A stretch of DNA of 64,000 nucleotides from Mytilus trossulus (Eukaryota > Mollusca > Bivalvia > Mytilida > Mytilidae). Each line of letters starts with the position of its first letter. Within the stretch, counting starts at the first letter, position 1. Of this stretch, positions 57,901 through 64,000 are shown in pieces. The stretch covers positions 46,582,448 to 46,646,447 of the forward strand of contig NC_086383.1 of assembly GCF_036588685.1 (NCBI RefSeq), written 5' to 3'. The notes beneath the pieces are model-generated. The model saw only the letters and a program-made list of their open reading frames with translations. It made no database searches and was not told the origin of the DNA. Both the position numbers and the translations under genes were made by a program.

Positions 57901-60655
57901 TGCATTAACATAAGATGATGAGCACAGTTATGTTAGTGCTATCTCTGTGCAAGTTCATGAATTGGAAATTTACGTTTTATGAATATTTTCATGTCTAATA
58001 ACATAATTCCTTTACGATATTTAAGTGAAACTCATCTCAGTTACTTAAAATAGACAATTGTCAAATTGGGGTTGTGCATGTCCAGAGTCGGTCTTTTTCA
58101 TGTATATTTAGTTTTTTTCTTATAGAAAATTATTAATGAACTGTCAATGAATTCATTTAGAATTGGATCGGGTTGCACCGAAATGGAAACACTTTATGCA
58201 ACAAATATAGGTAAGTACTGGTGTAACTCTTGTATTAACTTACACTGGCATTCTGTACCGTAATATCCGTATGTGCATGCACAAGAGTAAGTGGTTCCAG
58301 AGAAGCTGCATGTTCCTGAATTTAAACATGGATCCGACGAACATGGTGTTGCTGAAATATTAAAGTATATCATGTTCTCGTACAACAAACAATTATTTCA
58401 AACTCCTTTTCAATAAGAAATTCAGTGAAATGGTAGTTACATGAAAACTAAATAAACTATTTTTTAAATAAAGATATATTTGTCATTTGAAGTTTATTGT
58501 TTGCTTTAATGTCTATAAATATGAGTAAACGAAAAAAAAACATAAATACAAGAATGATATAATACTTTCACAGTACGTTCCAGATATTCCAACTGTACAC
58601 CGACACACAAAAGATGAAAGGCCATTTTTACATATGCCACCATGTTGACACACTATTCCTGTGCAGGGTGGTACTGTAAAGAAAGAAGTGAATGCTTACA
58701 GATATAATATTTTCGCTATCAGTTTATGACTGTGTCTAGAATCAACAATTGAAACACCATTTTATAAATAACGTGCGACCGAATAGCTTTTGTGGATTTG
58801 CCCAAATCACTAACGCTGAAAAACGAATATTTGAAAGCCAATGAAGTAAAAGAACAGAGACAGTTGCTACAGAAAATAGTAAAAACCGAAAGTTCTCCTT
58901 CGTCAAACGTGTCAAAATCATTGCACTTATTGGTTATATTACCCCTATTTTTGATATTTTTACATATTGTGTCTGCTTGTTTTGTTCAAGCATCGTTGTC
59001 AATATAATTGAATTTGATGCGACTGTCAAACAAGTGAGAGTTTTAGTAAGCTAGCTTTAACACCAGGTTCATTCAACCATTTTCTACATATGAAATGTCT
59101 GTACCAAGATATGGCATATGACAGTTGCTATGCATTCGTTTTATGTATTTGAGCTTTTGAGTTTGATTTGTAACAAATAGAAAAAAATACACATATTATA
59201 AAGTTTTTGTAAGAAACTATTGAATATATTCTAATATATTCTATTGATACATTCAATTGTTTAAGTACAGACGATGCGTAATTGTATCTAACAATATTTT
59301 GATAGGGATATGAATGATACAGTAAAACAACTCTGTGTCATTTGTTGTTCTGCAATCTTTATAATTTCTTGAAAAGTTTCAAAATCTACGTTAAAAAGTT
59401 CCTAAACATACTAATATACAAATAATAAAAGACATTTCTCTCCGAGCACGTATATCTTCCTATCGCGATCTTCTTCGCATTAGAGACGACAACAAGTCAT
59501 AGACACTAACCATTAAGTAGGAGCACATAAAGAGAAAAGAAAGAACTATATTAGGTAAGTGTTCTTTATAAGGAAATAAAGAATCTGAATGTAGCACACG
59601 GTTTGGTGTTTTTGTTTTGATATTTGTATTGTTAAATCCGGAAAAGCGCATCGGACGCATGAGATAAGTTAACGTGTTGATATCAATATTTATAGCAAAT
59701 GTAGTTTTTAATAACGAGTTCTTTTATGACAATATTGTTTTCTTTCATTGCAAATTAATGATTTTTAGTTTCAAGTGATGACTAGTATTAGGAACTTACA
59801 GAAAAAGAACAATGCGGATAAATTAGTCCTGTAGTCGACCCTCATTCTGAATTATCATTGATTTGGTCATATTTATAAAGTAAATGATTACAAAAAAAAA
59901 TGAATTGCTCAGAATAGTACGGATTTTTTTTCAATAGTTCGGCTTTGGGCGTTCATGATGAAGGTAAATGCAGAAACTTACCTCGGAAATATAAGATTAA
60001 AAAGTGATAAATTTTTATCTCAGAAATAAGCCTAAGCTGTATTTCGGAATATTTTTACTTAAAATCGTACTGCTTTTTTTTTGCTTTTTTTATTCGAATG
60101 TCACGGATGAAAACACACGTCCGGTGTATAATGTATACGCCTTGTATCTTTAATGAGTTTATTTTAGGTTAGCGGAACAAAGACTCTATAATCTTGAATT
60201 TGTTTCTACATACAAGGGTTACTTTGATGGGACATGTGTTGTTTTAATACGGCATCGGTTGTTTCATACGAAATGAAAGCATACGAAGCAATCGAATGAC
60301 TCGTCTTTCAGTGAATATGGCATCATTTGGCCCGTTTAAACTTTTTTTTTATTCAAGCGTCACTAATGAGTCTCTTGTAGCCGAAATGTACTGGCGCCAA
60401 CACAAAATTTCAATCCTTGTATCTATGATGAGTTTATTTGTATGAATTGAACACTTACACTTAATATATGGTCATTCGTATCTAAAAGCGAAGTGGTTTG
60501 AACAGATATCTCAATTTGATCTTCTGATTTGTTAAAAAGTTTCAAAGTTCTGTGAACGTTTACTCACGTAAGGAGTGACAATTGTATCCACCACTAACTG
60601 ATAGCGTGCATTTAGACTCCTCTGTACACGGGTTAGGATTGCAGGGATTAGTATC
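48857..60655 (-). CDS. Gene B, 3' part: EGF-repeat protein with C-terminal somatomedin B domain (7 exons seen)
   Basis: Exons 60568-60655, 58566-58673, 58244-58351, 54708-54818, 53404-53514, 49677-49787 and 48857-48975 join without phase conflict (all internal borders phase 1), 756 nt in total. They encode one incomplete and five complete six-cysteine EGF-like modules of 36-37 residues each, then a somatomedin B domain and stop. No transmembrane helix is seen, so this portion looks secreted or extracellular; adhesion or matrix binding is inferred from the domains. The first exon seen starts in phase 0 and needs an upstream exon that I could not find, possibly beyond the window. Confidence 0.82.
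49677..49787 (-). CDS. Gene B exon: EGF-like module
   Basis: 111 nt, phase 1 to 1. PCSPTPCYNAGTC ... YNCACTSSFTGTTC, six cysteines, rich in threonine. Acceptor GTGTTTTAG, donor GTACGT. Confidence 0.88.
49830..50310 (+). repeat. Interspersed repeat, relative of 18360-18970
   Basis: Same landmark order: GGTTGAGATCTCATAAACATG, AAGTCAGGAGCCTCTGGCC, CATTATCACTGAACTAGT, GGGCTGTTGTCTCTATGACA, CATTCCCCATTTCCATTCTC. It is better preserved than the first copy and lies in gene B intron 6, just upstream of the 49.7 kb EGF exon. Confidence 0.65.
50575..50770 (-). repeat. Interspersed repeat, inverted relative of 22405-22720
   Basis: Contains GGTACCAGGTCAGGAATATG, CATTCGTTTGGTGTGTTTAA and a final CATTTGGAGTTTTG. 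Confidence 0.55.
50860..52010 (+). repeat. ~1.15 kb mussel-type repeat
   Basis: Begins CTAGAGGCTCTAAAGAGCAT and ends with AAAAGTTAACGACGACGGAC, AAGTGATGGGAAAAGCTCA. Two internal subrepeats (AAATCTTCCTTTACTGAA... and GATCTTACTTTACTGAAC...) each precede TTATCTCTATCTATAATA-like text. I recall this as a high-copy bivalve element; no protein is evident. Confidence 0.55.
52015..52165 (+). repeat. 357 bp repeat family, single copy
   Basis: From TAGTTATCAAAAGTACCAGG through ACGCCAGACGCGCGTTTCGT and GACTCATCAGTGACGCTCAG to AGAGCATTGAGGACCC. The second half of the unit is diverged or absent. Confidence 0.75.
52693..53083. mobile_element. MITE family 3, copy 2 (391 bp)
   Basis: Begins GGAAGTTCG after TTCA (52689-52692) and ends GCGAACATCC before TTAA (53084-53087). 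Same orientation as 36292-36666 and clearly diverged from it. Confidence 0.75.
53404..53514 (-). CDS. Gene B exon: EGF-like module (duplicate b)
   Basis: 111 nt, phase 1 to 1. HACSPNPCLNGGFC ... YSCACSPGWYGSTC. Acceptor GTTTGCAG, donor GTTAGT. It lies 1304 bp from duplicate a, inside a larger duplicated block. Confidence 0.88.
53790..53846 (-). pseudogene. Decayed EGF exon relic a
   Basis: The minus strand reads a TATTGTAG acceptor, then CACAAACATGCTCACCAATT, and later TTTCTAAATGCGGC, alignable with the start of the neighbouring EGF exons (TGCTCACCAAATCCATGTCTAAATGGCGG split by an insertion). It runs into TGA after about eleven codons. Confidence 0.6.
54023..54038 (+). repeat. G16 homopolymer
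   Basis: Sixteen consecutive G in gene B intron. The paralogous position in the duplicate (about 55332) reads CGTATCGGG, so the run arose after duplication. Confidence 0.9.
54708..54818 (-). CDS. Gene B exon: EGF-like module (duplicate a)
   Basis: 111 nt, phase 1 to 1. HSCSPNPCLNGGGC ... YSCACSSGWYGAIC. Acceptor GTTTTCAG, donor GTGAGT. Near-copy of 53404-53514: 31 of 36 residues agree and seven bases differ, all amino-acid-changing. Confidence 0.88.
55105..55165 (-). pseudogene. Decayed EGF exon relic b
   Basis: Counterpart of relic a in the second duplicate: ACAATAG...TGTGCTACAAT and GCATTTAGAAAGTCACTCAA are shared, with an additional one-base loss in GGTAGCATG. Confidence 0.55.
55445..56390 (+). 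repeat. Tandem array of the 357 bp repeat (about 2.65 units)
   Basis: TAGTTATCAAATGTACCAG starts at 55445, 55802 and 56159, an exact 357 bp spacing. The units are almost identical. The third stops after AAAAGTTTTGT. Blocks in order: ACGCCAGACGCGCGTTTCGT, GAGCATTGAGGA, GTCAACACCGAAGTGCTGAC, GATACCCTCGGGGACGAAAC. Confidence 0.95.
56685..57255 (+). repeat. Interspersed repeat, copy 1 of a pair
   Basis: Aligns in the same orientation with 62745-63300: AATAAAGGCAACAGTAGTAT, GAGGGAAACGCATTAAATAT, GAATTTGGGATAG, CAATGGCCAT.TTCCTGACTT, TGGCATGCCAAACCTC, ATTACAGGACTACAAT. It probably derives from a retroelement 3' region; class unproven. Confidence 0.65.
57480..57900 (-). repeat. 357 bp repeat family, minus-strand copy of about 1.2 units
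   Basis: GTAGACGAAACGCGAGTCTG at 57486 and GTAGACGAAACGCGCGTCTG at about 57818 mark the same point of two successive units, roughly 332 bp apart. Confidence 0.85.
58244..58351 (-). CDS. Gene B exon: EGF-like module
   Basis: 108 nt, phase 1 to 1. PCSSDPCLNSGTC ... YSCACTYGYYGTEC has all six cysteines. Acceptor ATTTCAG, donor GTAAGT. Confidence 0.88.
58566..58673 (-). CDS. Gene B exon: EGF-like module
   Basis: 108 nt, phase 1 to 1. PPCTGIVCQHGGIC ... FVCRCTVGISGTYC gives the C-x4-C-x5-C-x8-C-x-C-x8-C pattern. The donor GTATTA is weak. Confidence 0.78.
59010..59170 (-). repeat. Interspersed repeat, inverted relative of 22405-22720
   Basis: GATGCGACTGTCAAACAAGTGAGAG, ACCAGGTTCATTCAACCATTTT, TATGACAGTTGCTATGCATT, TTTGAGCTTTTGAGTTTG in the expected order. 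Confidence 0.6.
59171..60060. other. No gene seen (gene B intron)
   Basis: AT-rich sequence between the first two gene B exons seen. Short ORFs only. Confidence 0.5.
60075..60435 (-). repeat. Two decayed 357 bp family fragments
   Basis: Fragments at about 60075-60150 (TTATTCGAATGTCACGGATG, ACGTCCGGTGTATAA) and 60345-60435 (ATTCAAGCGTCACTAATGAG, TCTCTTGTAGCCGAAATG) both retain the GTCAC-GATGAG...GTAG...CGAAA core with many changes. Confidence 0.5.
60568..60655 (-). CDS. Gene B exon (first seen): partial EGF-like module
   Basis: 88 nt, phase 0 to 1, acceptor after a T-run and TGAATATAG, donor GTGAGT. It contains NPCNPNPCTEESKC and GGYNC, i.e. the first four EGF cysteines; cysteines five and six are absent. 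It may be an atypical module or depend on a different donor. Confidence 0.6.
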
Positions 60656-61345
60656 CTATATTCAGATGGAAAAAAAAACAAGTTACTATGAGTGCATTTC
60701 TTTCTAACACAAACGAGGCAAACGACTAAGCGCTTACATATTTTGATCATTTGCTTTTAACATACGTTTGCAAAGTTTACATAAACTTTGAAAAACTATA
60801 CACTCGCTCAAATACGTGTCACATGGGTCGTTCATGTTGATGATGGAATTTCTACATCATTTATTAAACTTGTAAAGTATAGAAGAACTATGAGAAACAC
60901 TTGTTACAATTATCGATCAACGTTTATAAGCAAGCAAAATGATACTTCATATTCAAAGATTTCAATCGAGAGTTTTCATCAAGTGTTTAATGCAAGTTCA
61001 CCAAAACTTAATATTCGTAGTCTTTTTCACTTGATAAAAAAAAATGCACGTGATATTTGTTTAAAAGAACCTGAAGTTATATAAACAAATATACAATTGA
61101 CATGATTATGTTAACTTATACCCCTTGTTGATTACCTCCCTATATATTTTGCTAACACTTCTAAACCTAACATTATGTCACACAATTCAAATATAAAAAA
61201 AGACAAAATCATTTTTCATAATAGAACATTGCACAAGAGTAAATATGACAAACAGCAACTAACGACTGCCTTGAATAAATAACTCCCGACGTGGGACAGG
61301 TCTTATACAACATGGCTAGATAAAACACTTTTGTGCGTGCTAGAA
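60656..61345. other. No gene seen upstream of the first gene B exon found
   Basis: I looked here for the missing 5' exon of gene B and found none I can support. A 98-codon plus-strand ORF (60788-61084) has no recognisable motif. Confidence 0.45.
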
Positions 61346-61348
61346 TGC

Positions 61349-61746
61349 ACATTAAGTGTCAGTCTTTGTAAGAATCAGGCAATTTAGGTAAAAATCAAAA
61401 CATGATCAGAAAAAACCCACCGAGCTTATCATTCTATTTAATACTAACTATCATCCTGAGTTAAAAATTATTAGCCTTTCGTTTGTGTGTGTCTGGTAAT
61501 ATCAAATAACTCAGTTAGAATATTGGTTAGAATGATAGCAAATCACAGAGTTATCTCCCCTTATTTGTTAATTTCTAGTGCATTTCAACCTAATTGTATC
61601 TTTTATTACCAGAACAGAAAACAGAAATGAATGTTTTTTTTGTGCATAACTACATATTATGAACTGAAATCAATGTCAAATTGGGTGGGTTTTTTTTGTC
61701 ATGTTTTCATCACTGCCTGATTCTTAGTCAGACTGGCACTTAATGA
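61349..61746. mobile_element. Foldback-type element with ~55 bp inverted ends
   Basis: CACATTAAGTGTCAGTCTTT...AAGAATCAGGCA...AAAACATGA at the left mirrors TCATGTTTTCATCACTGCCT...GACTGGCACTTAATG at the right, with mismatches. About 290 bp of non-coding centre. Target duplication unclear. Confidence 0.6.
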
Positions 61747-62350
61747 TAAAAAAGGACAACACAAGAATTTAAAAAAAAACAAGCATCGTTTAACTGTAAG
61801 CAATTCATTGCCAATAGAATGAAAACCTCTCAATAAATATACGGCGTTTGTTTATGGACAGAACCGAACTGGGGGTTTGTTATCTAATTAGGTCTTTCCA
61901 CTTTTCTGTGGAAAGATCTATTGTATATTTTTTCTGATTATTTTTTTCTTCTTCCGAAAATGCGACATGTCGTAACACCTGAATTTTAGATGAAAGGGTA
62001 CGCTAACATTAAATGGGAGTATTCTCCCCTCTTATATTAAAAATTAGGGAAATAGTGATATAACTCATTAATCATATATTAAGACCTATGGTGTTTTGAT
62101 TTGAAGCCCCTGGTTGATGACCTTCAAATTAAGGTCAAAGGTAATTTTGGCGTTTTAGATTGTATTTTTTATGTATATATAATATTTTATGTATACATGA
62201 TAAAGCAATGGGACTTGTTGCATTATGTTGCAAGCCATTGACCATGGATTAGTAAACCAGAAGTGACCTGGTGTAAACCGGAAGTAGATATTTTTTGTAC
62301 TTATTTATTGTAAAAGTATATTGAACAATATATTTTTGAATCAGTATCAA
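61747..62350. other. No gene seen
   Basis: AT-rich. A small hairpin, GGTCTTTCCAC/GTGGAAAGATC, lies near 61891-61919. Confidence 0.45.
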
Positions 62351-62450
62351 GTAAATAGTTATCAAAGGTACCAGGATTATAATTTAGTACGCCAGACGCG
62401 CGTTTCGTCTACATAAGACTCATCAGTGACGCTCATATCGAAACTATCAA
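62350..62450 (+). repeat. 357 bp repeat family, short fragment
   Basis: TAGTTATCAAAGGTACCAGG to GACTCATCAGTGACGCTCAT; only the first hundred bases of the unit. Confidence 0.8.
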
Positions 62451-62599
62451 ATAAAATCGGAAGTGACATATTTCTCAAACCGAAAGTAACAATTTATCCC
62501 ACTTAATTAGAAAACAAAGTAAGTTTATATTTTCCTAAACAAAATATGCTGACATAATCATAGCAGTTTGACCTTTTCTAGATTGATTTTTCAGTTTAC

Positions 62600-62695
62600 G
62601 AGTTTTGAATTATGAATTTTGAATTTGAAATTTGAATTTTGAATTTGAATTTTGAATTTTGAATTTTGAATTTTGAATTTTGAAATTTGAATAGT
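62600..62695. repeat. Microsatellite-like (TTTTGAA)n tract
   Basis: Roughly a dozen GAATTTT/GAATTT units, irregular in length. Confidence 0.85.
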
Positions 62696-62744
62696 CCTTC
62701 TCGGCTTTCGTACTCGTCTACTTTATTCGTTCTTTTGACCATTA

Positions 62745-63300
62745 TCGTCAAATAAAGGCAACAGTAGTATACCGCTGTTCAAAACTCATAAATCCATGGA
62801 CAAAAAATCGGGGTAACAAACTAAAACCGAGGGAAACGCATTAAATATAAGAGGAGAACAACGACACAACACCGAAACGCAACACACAGAGAAACGGAAC
62901 AAGCAACAGACAAAACACCACGAGAATAACAAATATAACATCAAAACCAAATACCTGAATTTGGGATAGGCAAGTACCGTGCCACGTCTTATCTCAATAT
63001 CTCAAAAATAAGAGAAAACACAAACGACTCAACGTTAAAATGCAACACACACAGAAACGAACAATATAATAACAATGGCCATCTTCCTGACTTGGTACAG
63101 GACACTTTTAAAGTGGCATAAAAGTGGTGGGTTGAACCTGGTTTTATGGCATGCCAAACCTCGAACTTTAACGGCAAAGTTAAATATAACATTGAAATGA
63201 CAACATAATATTACAGGACTACAATACAAATAAAAAGGAGAACATGTTAGACAAAGAAAAGCATGATTAATAGATAACAAAAAGCATCAGGTTTAAAATT
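62745..63300 (+). repeat. Interspersed repeat, copy 2 of the 56685-57255 pair
   Basis: Same landmark order as copy 1. Both copies run into a TACGCCAAAA segment. Confidence 0.65.
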
Positions 63301-63440
63301 CAATACGCCAAAAACGCGTCTTGTCCACACAAGACTCACCAGTGACACCCAGATATAAAAGATTTAAAGTGAAAAAAGTACAAAGTTGTACAGCACTGAT
63401 GATCAAAAGTTGAAAAGGTTTTGCCAAATACGGCATTGTT
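63296..63440 (+). repeat. 357 bp repeat family, diverged copy
   Basis: TACGCCAAAAACGCGTCTTG, CAAGACTCACCAGTGACACC, ACAAAGTTGTACAGCACTGA, TTTTGCCAAATACGGC. Confidence 0.65.
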
Positions 63441-63591
63441 TGTATGCCCGGGATAAGAACATTCTTATTATATAGAACAATTCATGCAATTGCAAACAGT
63501 AAATTTTATCAAATGAATATGAAAGAGATATACATAATATACAAAGTTCATTGTATGCTATTAGAAAAAATGAATCTAGAATATGAAATAG

Positions 63592-64000
63592 GAGATGCTC
63601 AATGCGACAAGAGGCTTAAGTGTTGTTGACTATTGTTTAGTACTTTACGAAATGTTGAAATCCTTTGATAGGTTTGAAGTCAGGCGCGTTTCTGCGCTTA
63701 TTGATGATATGGACATTATCGGTATTGTAGACCCGACACGGTGTATGCCAGACCATTCTTTACTTAGTTGGTCAATGCACTTGAACTTTCCTGTTGATGA
63801 AAACACAGAGCCAAAAGCCAATGCTGCTAGCTTTAAATCCAAATATGACCTTGGGAAAGTACCCGACGACTGGTTAAATAGTGAATCGATTATATCGGAT
63901 ATTGATCGTATACTATGTACTTTAGAAGAGTCTGAATCTAATCAGTGTGATATGGACAAAAAATATGAAAGCTTTATTAGTATAGTATCAAGTCGGAAAT
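63592..64000 (+). mobile_element. Non-LTR retrotransposon endonuclease fragment, continues past the window
   Basis: An open frame of about 136 codons runs to the edge. GLSVVDYCLV and MPDHSLLSW match the last conserved blocks of the AP-type endonuclease of LINE elements (the S/T-x-x-D-Y and S-D-H motifs; the serine of SDH is proline here). A TAG at 63589-63591 closes the frame upstream, and no earlier endonuclease motifs are seen, so the copy is 5'-truncated or broken there. The reverse transcriptase would lie outside the window. Confidence 0.75.

Noticed and set aside
60788-61084. 98-codon plus-strand ORF upstream of gene B
   Set aside because: No motif, AT-rich, no clear splice or promoter context. 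Not excluded, but not supportable.

Overview
The window looks like nuclear DNA of a marine bivalve, most likely a mussel (Mytilus or a close relative). The reasons are AT-rich sequence, small exons in long repeat-filled introns, EGF-like and somatomedin B modules on separate phase-1 exons, and many interspersed repeats that I recall as common in mussel sequence. The species call is inference; no database was searched.

Layout. (1) 1-15165 is a tandem array of a 1107-1108 bp unit. Each unit carries tRNA-Trp(CCA) on the minus strand and tRNA-Ser(AGA) on the plus strand, transcribed divergently from a spacer of about 400 bp. I count 14 tRNA-Trp and 13 tRNA-Ser copies. The array runs off the left edge and stops at the first eight bases of a 14th tRNA-Ser. 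(2) 15166-22900 has no gene I can support and holds transposon and repeat fragments. (3) 23012-45008, minus strand, is a nine-exon gene (A) whose splice phases all join into a 410-codon reading frame: signal peptide, C-type-lectin-like segment, WSC/PAN-like cysteine segment, two further cysteine-bearing exons, a Ser/Thr stalk, one transmembrane helix and a tyrosine-rich cytoplasmic tail. It looks like a type I surface receptor. (4) 45015-48856 is mostly intergenic, with a possible 5' untranslated exon of gene A and a GATCGA-rich block. (5) 48857-60655, minus strand, is the 3' part of a second gene (B): one incomplete and five complete EGF-like exons, then a terminal somatomedin B exon. Its 5' end was not found. 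(6) 60656-64000 holds repeats and, at the right edge, a plus-strand non-LTR retrotransposon endonuclease fragment that continues out of the window.

Mobile elements fill the introns. There are three families of short elements bounded by TTAA or a one-base variant (619, 436 and about 380 bp), a decayed Tc1/mariner copy with ~30 bp inverted ends, a decayed reverse-transcriptase element plus two 3' fragments of the same family, a tRNA-headed SINE ending in a 74 bp perfect palindrome, and a 357 bp repeat present singly, in tandem and as an inverted pair. Gene B also carries a segmental duplication of an EGF exon with its flanking intron, and a triplicated 55 bp piece of its last exon.

I see no bacterial, phage, CRISPR or operon-like system. 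The two least ordinary items are the homogenised divergent tRNA-Trp/tRNA-Ser array and the gene A receptor architecture.
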